Positions 49,406-56,303 of a stretch of DNA of 56,303 nucleotides are shown here, in pieces. The notes below the pieces were generated by a model that saw only the letters and a program-made list of their open reading frames with translations, did not search any database and had not been told where the DNA came from. The stretch comes from Gordonia tangerina (GTDB taxonomy: Bacteria > Actinomycetota > Actinomycetes > Mycobacteriales > Mycobacteriaceae), in assembly GCF_021556435.1 (NCBI RefSeq), contig NZ_JAKGCU010000029.1:1-56303 (forward strand). The letters run 5' to 3'. How positions within the stretch are numbered: the first letter of the stretch is position 1; every line of letters starts with the position of its first letter. Both the position numbers and the translations under genes were made by a program.

Positions 49406-49465
49406 CGCGCACCCGCCCGGCAACCGCGCGCGTCTCGACGTGCGCGCGGACCGAACGGGTGCGCG
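49406..49465. repeat. 60-bp palindromic element, right of vapBC
   Basis: Outer arms CGCGCACCC (49406-49414) and GGGTGCGCG (49457-49465), with core CCGCGCGCGTCTCGACG continuing into TGCGCGCGG. About 43 of 60 positions match the copy at 48640-48699 with no gaps. Confidence 0.65.
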
Positions 49466-49483
49466 TGAGTGTGTGTCGCAGCC

Positions 49484-50260
49484 CTACTTCGGAGGCATCC
49501 GGATGCCGCCGTCGACGCGGATCACCTCGGCATTCATGTAGGAGTTGGTGACCAGCTCGATCACCATCGAGGCGAGTTCGTCGGGCTTGCCCAGGCGGTG
49601 CGGGAACAGCACGGACTCGCCCAGCTTCGCCTTGAAGGCCTCGGCGGCTTCGCCCTCACCGTAGATCGGGGTGTCGATCAGGCCGGGCGCGATGGTGTTG
49701 ACGCGCACACCGACGGCCGCGAGGTCACGCGCAACCGGCAGGGTCATGCCGACCACGCCACCCTTGGACGACGAGTACGACGCCTGACCGATCTGACCGT
49801 CGAACGCGGCGACCGACGCCATGTTGACGATGGCACCGCGCTCGCCGGACTCCAGCGGGTCGTTTTTGCTCATCGCGGTGGCGGCCAGACGGCAGGCGTC
49901 GAAGGTGCCGATCAGGTTGATGGCGATGACCTTCTTGTACGCATCCAGGTCGTGCGCCGACGAGAACTCGCCGTCGCGGCCGATGGTGCGCTGCGCCCAA
50001 CCGATACCGGCCGAGTTCACCAGCGCACGCAGCGGGCCGAGCTCGGTGGCCTTGTTCACAGCCGCCTCGATCTGCGCGGTGTCGGTGACGTCGACGCGCA
50101 CGAACGCACCGCCGACCTCCTTGGCGAGGGCCTCACCCTTGTCGGCCTGCAGGTCGGCGACGACGACCTTGGCTCCCTTGGCCGCCAGCTGGCGAACCGC
50201 GGCCTCGCCGATACCCGACGCGCCGCCCGTGACGATTGCACTTGCTCCATTGATATCCAC
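49484..50260 (-). CDS. SDR-family 3-hydroxyacyl-CoA dehydrogenase-like
   Basis: 258 aa classical short-chain dehydrogenase. NAD site AIVTGGASGIGEAAVRQLA, VADLQADKGE, catalytic Ser and YSSSKGG (Tyr-x-x-x-Lys) within VNMASVAAFDGQIGQASYSSSK, and VNTIAPGLIDTPIYGEG. Resembles the HSD10-type 3-hydroxyacyl-CoA dehydrogenases common in lipid-degrading actinobacteria. Confidence 0.87.
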   Translation of the reverse strand: MDINGASAIVTGGASGIGEAAVRQLAAKGAKVVVADLQADKGEALAKEVGGAFVRVDVTDTAQIEAAVNKATELGPLRALVNSAGIGWAQRTIGRDGEFSSAHDLDAYKKVIAINLIGTFDACRLAATAMSKNDPLESGERGAIVNMASVAAFDGQIGQASYSSSKGGVVGMTLPVARDLAAVGVRVNTIAPGLIDTPIYGEGEAAEAFKAKLGESVLFPHRLGKPDELASMVIELVTNSYMNAEVIRVDGGIRMPPK

Positions 50261-50294
50261 GTTGCGGAGCCTATCGAGCGTTACATCGCTCGGT

Positions 50295-50460
50295 CTAGTG
50301 TCCCGCGCCGGAAGTTCGTTTCATGAGTTCGGCGGTCCAGGTGGATGCATCGCGAGGCGGCGGAGGAAGCAGGTACTGGATGTACCTCCGACGACGCCAA
50401 CGAAGCGAGGCGCCGCCTGGGCGTCGAAATCATCAACGAATTTCCGGCGCGGGACACCAG
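50295..50460. repeat. 166-bp imperfect palindrome (MITE-like or structured RNA)
   Basis: The left end CTAGTGTCCCGCGCCGGAAG (50295-50314) pairs with the right end TTTCCGGCGCGGGACACCAG (50441-50460) with two mismatches. Pairing continues inward (for example CGTTTCATGAGTTCG with CGAAATCATCAACG) to a central 6-bp hairpin, AGGTAC-N5-GTACCT, at 50371-50387, almost exactly the midpoint. It fills most of the gap between the SDR and VanW genes. No target-site duplication is obvious. Confidence 0.7.
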
Positions 50461-50478
50461 AGGGGGCGGGGGTTGATC

Positions 50479-52191
50479 TCAGACGCAGGCGACGTTCGGC
50501 GCCGGATCGTATTTCACCGTGCGGGTGTTGCGACTGATCTCGGCGCCGGACGCGGCGTCGCTGATGATGCGGGTGTTCGACGTGGTGAACCCGCGGCTGC
50601 CGGTGGAGGCTATGCAGTTGTCGCCTTTGGGCAGCTTCAACGACGGAGGGTCGGTGTAGGCGTACCGCTCGCCCGTGATCGATTCGACATCGACGGTGGT
50701 GGTGCTCCACATTCGGACGGTGACGTCGGACGGTGACCAACCGGTCTCGATGTAGATGCCGTGCTTGGTGTTGTTGCGGAACACCAGGTCGATCGCACCT
50801 TCGAAGACGGTGGCCTCGCGAGCTTCGGGATACCGGGAGATGTAGTAGCTGTGCTCGGTGTGTGCGACATCCTCGAGACCGGCGAAATAGGCCGCGTTGT
50901 AGAGCGTGGTCGCGAACTGGGAGATACCGCCGCCGACCGCTTTGTCGGCGTGCCCGTCGTCGATGATCGTCGACGTGACATAGCCCTGCGCGGTGCCGCG
51001 CGGCCCGGTGTAGCCGTTCAGCGAGAACTTCTCGCCGGGCATGACCAGTGCGCCGTCGACCTCGGCGGCGACGAGGCGGATGTTCTCGCCGGATGCGCTG
51101 GAGAACCCCGAGGTGGTGAACTCGCTGACCACTTCACGCACGCCGAGTCCGCGTGCCTGCCGGGTGGTCAACTTTGGCTTCACCGGCGCATAGGCGACCT
51201 CGACCACCCGCGAGTCCGACACGTCTGCGCCGGTCGCGGTCGCCGCGGTGGAGGCCACGGTCTTGTCCCAGTCGACGCGCGAACCGTCGCGCGACGGCAC
51301 CACGGTGGGACTGCCGCTGCTCAGTGAGAACGTGGCGTCCACGGCTTTTCGTTCGGTCTCGGCGAGCTCGGGCCGCAACATCTCGGCGCTACGTTTGGGG
51401 TCGATCTCGGGTTGCAGTCCGCCACGCCCGTCCGCGACGAATGTCAGCACCGAGCCGAGCTGGGCCGGCGTGACCCGTACTGACACGTCGTCGGCACCAT
51501 CGAGGGTGACCGGCGCAGCCACCGCGCGGGTGGCAGCACCGGCGACCGTCTGACGGACCACCTCGGCCGACACGGACGGATCGAAGTCCTCTGTGGGCAG
51601 GTCGATGGGTTTGTCGTCAAGCCATTCGGTGACCAGCGTCGTCGCCGCCGCATCGCGGGCCACGCGCTTGCCGGCGGCGGGCATGTCTGCGACCGGGGTG
51701 GGCACGTCGTCGGTCACCTCGTAGTGCACCCCGCCTTCGACGGCGGCCTTCTCCAGTTCGGGGCGCAGGTCGTCGAGCGTGGCGTCGAAGACCGCGCGGT
51801 CGATGGTCACGACCGGTTCCACGGTGTGGGTGCGCCCGAGAATCGCCATCAGCCTGGGCAGCGGACTGCGGGGCTGCTCCATCAATCGGGCTTTGGTGGC
51901 CGCGGCGTCGAAGTAGAGGCCGAGATCGTCGGGCGCGACGGTGGCCGATCCGGAATCGGTGCGCAGGCGCACCCGGTGATTCGCTCGTTCGGACAGTCGG
52001 TCGACAACTGCCTGGGCCTGCGCATCGGCGAGATTGCCCGCCGGAATGCCGGCGACCACGGCACCGCGCGCGGTGGTGTCATCGGTGAGGACGAGGTCGG
52101 TCGCGAGGACGATGCCGAGTGTGGCGGCGATGCCGACCGCGACACGCACCACCGCAAGCACGGCCGGATGTGTGTTCACGGAGACAACCAT
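50479..52191 (-). CDS. VanW-family envelope protein
   Basis: 570 aa. One N-terminal membrane anchor (AVVRVAVGIAATLGIVLATD), then repeated peptidoglycan-binding-like YoaR regions, and a C-terminal VanW domain: EFTTSGFSSASGENIRLVAA, VMPGEKFSLNGYTGPR, AVGGGISQFATTLYNAAYFAGL and SYYISRYPEAREATVF. Expected outside the cytoplasm, linked to the cell wall; function unknown. ATG at 52191 chosen, with no strong ribosome site. Confidence 0.85.
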   Translation of the reverse strand: MVVSVNTHPAVLAVVRVAVGIAATLGIVLATDLVLTDDTTARGAVVAGIPAGNLADAQAQAVVDRLSERANHRVRLRTDSGSATVAPDDLGLYFDAAATKARLMEQPRSPLPRLMAILGRTHTVEPVVTIDRAVFDATLDDLRPELEKAAVEGGVHYEVTDDVPTPVADMPAAGKRVARDAAATTLVTEWLDDKPIDLPTEDFDPSVSAEVVRQTVAGAATRAVAAPVTLDGADDVSVRVTPAQLGSVLTFVADGRGGLQPEIDPKRSAEMLRPELAETERKAVDATFSLSSGSPTVVPSRDGSRVDWDKTVASTAATATGADVSDSRVVEVAYAPVKPKLTTRQARGLGVREVVSEFTTSGFSSASGENIRLVAAEVDGALVMPGEKFSLNGYTGPRGTAQGYVTSTIIDDGHADKAVGGGISQFATTLYNAAYFAGLEDVAHTEHSYYISRYPEAREATVFEGAIDLVFRNNTKHGIYIETGWSPSDVTVRMWSTTTVDVESITGERYAYTDPPSLKLPKGDNCIASTGSRGFTTSNTRIISDAASGAEISRNTRTVKYDPAPNVACV

Positions 52192-52231
52192 AAGGAAACG
52201 TTGATGGATACGCCGCGTCGAGTGTTCGACT

Positions 52232-52262
52232 GTCGGGCGCCCCACAAAGTAGGCGCCCCGAC
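52232..52262. terminator. hairpin between fadA2 and the VanW gene
   Basis: GTCGGGCGCC and GGCGCCCCGAC pair with a one-base bulge. The 221-bp gap (52192-52412) also holds an 11-bp perfect pair TGTGACCGGAT / ATCCGGTCACA (52365-52402). Either may mark the end of the fadA2 transcript. Confidence 0.45.
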
Positions 52263-52412
52263 CGAGCTGCCGGGTCGGGGGTCTGGCAGCTCAGCCGGAG
52301 CTACTCGTATATCTACGCTACTTCGCGCGGCGTTACAGCTTTCCGAGAACTTTTTTTCGGCGAGTGTGACCGGATCGTTGCGCAGGCCTCAATCCGGTCA
52401 CATCTGCGCTGG

Positions 52413-53708
52413 TCAGCCCTCGACTATGGCCGTTACGCCCTGGCCGCCGGCCGCACAAATCGAGACGAGCGCACGGCCGCCGCCGTTCTCGCGGATCGTC
52501 TTGGCCGCCTGCGCGATGATCCGTCCTCCGGTTGCGGCGAACGGGTGACCGGCGGCCAGCGAGGAGCCGTGCACGTTCAGCTTGGCGCGGTCGATCGCTC
52601 CGAGCGCGTTGTCGAGGCCCAGACGCTCCTTGCAGTACTCCTCGGACTCCCACGCCGCGAGGGTGGCCAGCACGACGCTGGCGAAGGCCTCGTGGATCTC
52701 GTAGAAGTCGAAATCCTGCAGGGTCAGCCCGTTGCGCTCGAGCAGCCGGGGCACCGCGTAGGTGGGGGCCATCAGCAGACCGTCCGGGCCGTTGACGTAG
52801 TCGACGGCCGCGGTCTCGCTGTCGACGAGGTAGGCCTGCACCGGCAGCCCCTTGGCCTCGGCCCATTCGTCGGTGCCCAGCAGCACCGTCGACGCACCGT
52901 CGGTCAGCGGGGTGGAGTTGCCCGCGGTCATCGTCGCGTCACCCAACGAGACACCAAAGACCGGCTTGAGCTTGGCGAGCTTCTCCGCGGTGGAATCGCC
53001 CCGCAGGTTCTGGTCGCGGGTCAGTCCCAGGAACGGGGTGATCAGGTCGTCGAAGAAGCCGGCATCGTAGGCGGCCGCCATGTTCTGGTGGCTGGCCGCA
53101 GCGAGCGCGTCCTGGTCGGCACGCTTGATGCCGAACTCCTTGGCGGTGATGGCGGCGTGCTCCCCCATCGACATGCCGGTGCGCGGTTCACCGTTGCGCG
53201 GGATCTCGATGCCCAGTTTCGGCAGCAGCTTCAACGCGTTGAGCAGCTGATCTTTGGTACTGCGTGACCGGTTGACCTGGAGCATCTGCCGCCGCATCGA
53301 CTCCGAGACACCGATCGGCGCGTCGGAGGTGGTGTCCACGCCGCCGCCCACGGCGACGTCGTAGCGGCCGGCGGCGATGCCGTCGGCCACCGCGACGATG
53401 GCCTGCAGGCCGGTGCCGCACGCCTGCTGGATGTCGAAGGCGGGCGTGTAGGGCGACAGCGCCGAACCGAGGACACATTCGCGCATGAGATTGAAATCAC
53501 GTGAATGCTTGAGGACGGCGCCGCCGGCGACCATGCCGAGACGCTCCCCCTGGAGGCTGTAGCGGCTCACCAGGCCATCGAGAGCTGCGGTGAACATCTC
53601 CTGATTGCTGACCTCGGCGTAGGTTTTGTCCTGGCGGGCGAACGGAATCCGGTTGCCGCCGAGGATCGCGACCGGGCGCTGCGTGCGGGTCTTGGGTGTC
53701 TGAGCCAC
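52413..53708 (-). CDS. fadA2: acetyl-CoA acyltransferase FadA2-like thiolase
   Basis: 431 aa thiolase. Active cysteine in IQQACGTGLQAIVA, histidines in NVHGSSLAAGHPFAATGGRI, and the closing cysteine in SICAAGGQG. It starts VAQTPKTRTQRPVAILGGNRIPFA, very like FadA2 of M. tuberculosis. I chose the GTG at 53708 because GGGAG lies six bases before it; an ATG at 53759 has none and would lie in the operator. It cleaves 3-ketoacyl-CoA, the last beta-oxidation step. Confidence 0.9.
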   Translation of the reverse strand: MAQTPKTRTQRPVAILGGNRIPFARQDKTYAEVSNQEMFTAALDGLVSRYSLQGERLGMVAGGAVLKHSRDFNLMRECVLGSALSPYTPAFDIQQACGTGLQAIVAVADGIAAGRYDVAVGGGVDTTSDAPIGVSESMRRQMLQVNRSRSTKDQLLNALKLLPKLGIEIPRNGEPRTGMSMGEHAAITAKEFGIKRADQDALAAASHQNMAAAYDAGFFDDLITPFLGLTRDQNLRGDSTAEKLAKLKPVFGVSLGDATMTAGNSTPLTDGASTVLLGTDEWAEAKGLPVQAYLVDSETAAVDYVNGPDGLLMAPTYAVPRLLERNGLTLQDFDFYEIHEAFASVVLATLAAWESEEYCKERLGLDNALGAIDRAKLNVHGSSLAAGHPFAATGGRIIAQAAKTIRENGGGRALVSICAAGGQGVTAIVEG

Positions 53709-53750
53709 TTCGATCTCCCAGGGGGTGTAGTTCGATGTCTGTACAGTATT

Positions 53751-53766
53751 CTTACTCATGAGTAAG
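53751..53766. promoter_or_regulatory. perfect 16-bp palindrome between fadA2 and fabG4
   Basis: CTTACTCATGAGTAAG is self-complementary, lies in the divergent promoter gap and resembles the site upstream of fadE5 at 44480. It is probably bound by a TetR-type regulator; none is encoded in the window. Confidence 0.7.
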
Positions 53767-53855
53767 TTAGTTGTCGAACGTCGCTTTGCGTGAGCGTCGT
53801 CGCACACGGACTTCACCCAACCCGATCTGCCGTAGAAGCACAGAGGAGATCTCCC

Positions 53856-55211
53856 GTGGCAGCCACTGGCCTGTACTCGAATTTCGTCCATTCCGCACCC
53901 GGCTCGTTCCTCGCGAAGCAGGCCGGCCTGCCCGTCCCGCCGACGCTGCGCCGCTACAAGCCATCGGAGCCGCCGCTGCCCGGCCCGGTGCTGCTGGGTG
54001 GATCGGGCCGGCTCGTCGAGCCGCTGCGCGAGATGTTGTCGGCACCCGACTACACCCTCATCCAGAACGCCACGTCCGGCCGCAGCGCCGACAAGTACGG
54101 CGCGCTGGTGTTCGACGCCACCGGCATCACCTCGCCGTCGGAGTTGCGTCAGCTGTTCGAGTTCTTCGGACCGCAGATGCGTTCGCTGGCGCCCAGCGCG
54201 CGACTGCTGGTGCTGGGCACCACCCCGGAGCTCGTGTCCGACCCCAACGAGCACGTCGCCCAGCGCGCGCTCGAGGGCTTCACACGCTCGGTCGGTAAGG
54301 AGCTACAGAAGGGCGCGACGGTCCAACTCGTCTACGTCTCCCCCGACGCCAAGACCGGCCTCACCGGCCTGGAGTCGACAGTGCGGTTCGTGCTGTCGGC
54401 GAAGTCGGCGTTCGTCGACGCACAGGTCATCAGGGTCGGCGACGCCGATGCGACCGCACCGAAAGACTGGGATCGCCCACTCGAGGGCAAGGTGGCCGTG
54501 GTGACCGGCGCCGCCCGCGGCATCGGCGCCACCATCGCCGAGGTCCTCTCCCGGGACGGCGCCCACGTCATCTGCGCCGACATCCCGGCCGCCGGTGAGG
54601 CGCTCGCCGAGACCGCCAACAAGGTCAGGGGCACCTCGTTCCCGCTGGATGTCAGCGCCGACGACGCCGGCGCGAAGCTCGCCGAGCACGCGCTGGAACG
54701 CCATGGCGGTATCGACATCATCGTCAACAACGCCGGCATCACCCGCGACAAGCTGCTCGCCAACATGGATGCCGCGCGCTGGGACTCGGTGATCGCGGTC
54801 AACCTCATCGCGCCGCAGCAGCTCGTGAACGGACTGATCGAGAAGGGCGCCCTGAAGGAGGGCGGCGCCGTGATCGACGTGTCGTCGATCGCCGGCATCG
54901 CCGGCAACCGCGGCCAGACCAACTACGGCGCCTCGAAGGCCGGCGTGATCGGCCTGGTCGACACCTACGCGCCGATCCTCGCCGAGAAGGGCGTCACCAT
55001 CAATGCGGTCGCCCCGGGCTTCATCGAGACCAAGATGACCGCCGCGATTCCCGTCGCGACCCGCGAGGCCGGCCGCCTGATGAGCTCGCTCCAGCAGGGT
55101 GGGCAGACCGTCGACGTCGCCGAAACCGTGGCGTACTTCGCCAACCCGGCGTCGAGCGCCATCACCGGCAACGTGGTCCGCGTGTGCGGCCAGGGATTCC
55201 TGGGGGCCTGA
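53856..55211 (+). CDS. fabG4: HMW 3-ketoacyl-ACP/CoA reductase FabG4-like
   Basis: 451 aa (FabG4 of M. tuberculosis 454). An N-terminal flavodoxin-like half ([20 protein letters not shown] to about residue 200) precedes a normal SDR reductase half: [55 protein letters not shown] (Tyr and Lys follow) and [14 protein letters not shown] start with AGAGGAG upstream. It shares its last base with htdX. Confidence 0.93.
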   Translation: MAATGLYSNFVHSAPGSFLAKQAGLPVPPTLRRYKPSEPPLPGPVLLGGSGRLVEPLREMLSAPDYTLIQNATSGRSADKYGALVFDATGITSPSELRQLFEFFGPQMRSLAPSARLLVLGTTPELVSDPNEHVAQRALEGFTRSVGKELQKGATVQLVYVSPDAKTGLTGLESTVRFVLSAKSAFVDAQVIRVGDADATAPKDWDRPLEGKVAVVTGAARGIGATIAEVLSRDGAHVICADIPAAGEALAETANKVRGTSFPLDVSADDAGAKLAEHALERHGGIDIIVNNAGITRDKLLANMDAARWDSVIAVNLIAPQQLVNGLIEKGALKEGGAVIDVSSIAGIAGNRGQTNYGASKAGVIGLVDTYAPILAEKGVTINAVAPGFIETKMTAAIPVATREAGRLMSSLQQGGQTVDVAETVAYFANPASSAITGNVVRVCGQGFLGA

Positions 55212-56098
55212 TGGCCAAGACGATCACACTGTCCAGCGCGCCGGGCACCGCCGAGGTCTACTCGAAAGCCGTCGGTGCGATGCTCCCGGTCATCGGCAAG
55301 CCCGCCAAGGTGCGGGCCGACGCCGTCATCCCCGACCGTCACTATCGGTTGGAGAACGTACGGGTGAATCCGGAGCAGCTGCACGCCTACACCCGGGTCA
55401 CCGGCCAGCGATTCGGTTCGACACTGCCGATCACCTACCCGTTCGTATTGCAGTTCCCGCTTGCCATGAAGGTGATGACCGACGGCGACTTCCCTTTCGG
55501 CGCAGTCGGTTCGGTGCATCTGGAGAACTCGATCCACCGGGCTCGTCCGATCGGTGTCGACGAACCGCTGACCATCGACACCCATGCGGAGAACCTGCGC
55601 GAGCACCGCAAGGGACTGTTGATCGACATGATCTCGGAGATCCGGGTGGGCGCCGAGCTGGTCACCACCCAGACCGCGACGTTTCTCAAGCAGCAGCGGA
55701 CCAGCCTGTCCGACGAGCCGCGCGGCCCGGAGCCCAAGCAGTACGCTCCTCCACCGCCGGATTCGATCCTGTCGGTGGACCTCGGGCGCATCCGTCAGTA
55801 CGCCGAGGCCTCAGGCGATCGCAACCCCATCCACATGGGCAACCTGACCGCGAAGGCGTTCGGCTTCCCGAAGGCCATCGCGCACGGAATGTGGAGTGCC
55901 GCCGCCGCGGTGGCCAACGTCGAGGCGCAGCTCCCCGACGACGTCACCTACACGGTGCGCTTCGGCAAACCGATCCTGTTGCCCGCCAAGGTGAATCTGT
56001 ACACGCGACGCATCGACGGAGACGGCGCGTTCGACATTTCGGTGCTCGACCGCCGCAAGGGTGCCCCGCACCTGACCGCGTCCACCCGCGGCGCCTAG
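55211..56098 (+). CDS. htdX: MaoC-type 3-hydroxyacyl dehydratase HtdX-like
   Basis: 295 aa double hot-dog dehydratase. The C-terminal MaoC half carries the catalytic YAEASGDRNPIHMGNLTAK; the N-terminal half has ITYPFVLQFPLAMKVM and SVHLENSIHRARPI. Follows fabG4 with TGATG coupling, as in M. tuberculosis Rv0242c-Rv0241c. It should act after the FabG4 reduction. Confidence 0.92.
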   Translation: MAKTITLSSAPGTAEVYSKAVGAMLPVIGKPAKVRADAVIPDRHYRLENVRVNPEQLHAYTRVTGQRFGSTLPITYPFVLQFPLAMKVMTDGDFPFGAVGSVHLENSIHRARPIGVDEPLTIDTHAENLREHRKGLLIDMISEIRVGAELVTTQTATFLKQQRTSLSDEPRGPEPKQYAPPPPDSILSVDLGRIRQYAEASGDRNPIHMGNLTAKAFGFPKAIAHGMWSAAAAVANVEAQLPDDVTYTVRFGKPILLPAKVNLYTRRIDGDGAFDISVLDRRKGAPHLTASTRGA

Positions 56099-56128
56099 CG
56101 AGATACCCCACCACGTCTCACCACGGCG

Positions 56129-56162
56129 GCCGAGAGAACCCTGTTTCGCGCCGAGAGAACCC
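56129..56162. repeat. dispersed 34-nt repeat, copy 2
   Basis: GCCGAGAGAACCC, TGTTTCGC, GCCGAGAGAACCC matches the minus strand of 30625-30658 at 31 of 34 positions. It lies in the gap between htdX and the partial transposase gene. Confidence 0.75.
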
Positions 56163-56231
56163 AGCAGACCCACCACACTGGGTCTTGGGCTCAAGTGGTC
56201 ACCGCAACAGCCTGTCTGTTGGAGGTTGCTG

Positions 56232-56303
56232 GTGGCGAACAATCGTGTGCCCGCGGTGAAGCGTGAGCGGTTTTGGGTAGCTCTCGGGGAGGGTAGTTCG
56301 GTG
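56232..56303 (+). CDS. partial transposase-like gene (possibly IS30 family), cut by the window end
   Basis: GTG at 56232 with GGAGG at 56221 opens a frame of 24 codons to the window end: VANNRVPAVKRERFWVALGE then GSSV. The RERFWVALGEGSS pattern is like the N-terminal HTH region of IS30-type transposases (R-x-F-W-x-x-I/L-x-x-G). Positions 56163-56231 would then be the IS left end. Too short to be sure. Confidence 0.5.
   Translation, partial: MANNRVPAVKRERFWVALGEGSSV

Overview
The window is high-GC actinobacterial DNA. Gene content points to the Mycobacteriales, and a Gordonia-like organism fits best: a mycobactin/nocobactin-type siderophore locus, IdeR-type iron boxes, an MTB12-like antigen domain, egtB-egtD, a DUF4185 secreted protein, and the fadE5 / fadA2-fabG4-htdX gene set. 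The genus is an inference; there is no rRNA or marker gene to fix it.

Region 1 (about 1-26350) is an almost complete mycobactin-type gene cluster. Salicylate synthase (mbtI) and salicyl-AMP ligase (mbtA) supply and load the aryl starter. MbtB adds and cyclises the Ser/Thr. MbtG hydroxylates lysine and MbtK acylates it. MbtE, MbtC, MbtD and MbtF are the NRPS/PKS line, and a stand-alone thioesterase sits with mbtC-mbtD. A ViuB-type siderophore-interacting flavoprotein lies at the right edge. Candidate IdeR boxes lie before five promoters, and they divide the locus into mbtI-mbtB-mbtG, TE-mbtC-mbtD, (MTB12-like)-mbtE-mbtF, mbtK, (small membrane protein)-mbtA and the ViuB-type gene. Two features stand out. 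MbtE has a second module whose adenylation domain is reduced to a stub. Two predicted single-pass membrane proteins, each first in an iron-boxed transcription unit, share the same membrane/stalk module. No MbtH-like gene is seen.

Region 2 (26354-32235) holds a small GNAT protein, a TPP riboswitch with thiC-thiD, a HAD-IIA phosphatase, an intergenic block of inverted repeats, a PLDc_N/SHOCT membrane protein and a luciferase-like flavin oxidoreductase. Region 3 (32222-35482) has egtD and egtB of ergothioneine synthesis without egtA/egtC/egtE, and a divergent Clp-N-domain regulator with two strong palindromes at its start. Region 4 (35492-44311) is mostly envelope and hypothetical genes: an acidic DUF5709 protein, a Pro-rich membrane protein, HdeD-like, a thioesterase, a secreted DUF4185 protein, DUF305/DUF6153, PAP2 and an endonuclease IV-like protein.

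Region 5 (44562-56098) is lipid metabolism. fadE5 and the divergent fadA2 / fabG4-htdX pair carry a matching operator. They are separated by a frameshifted MMPL transporter, vapBC flanked by two 60-bp palindromic elements, an SDR, a 166-bp imperfect palindrome and a VanW-family protein. The window ends inside the first codons of what looks like a transposase gene. Intergenic hairpins and short dispersed repeats are frequent. No tRNA, rRNA or CRISPR array was seen.
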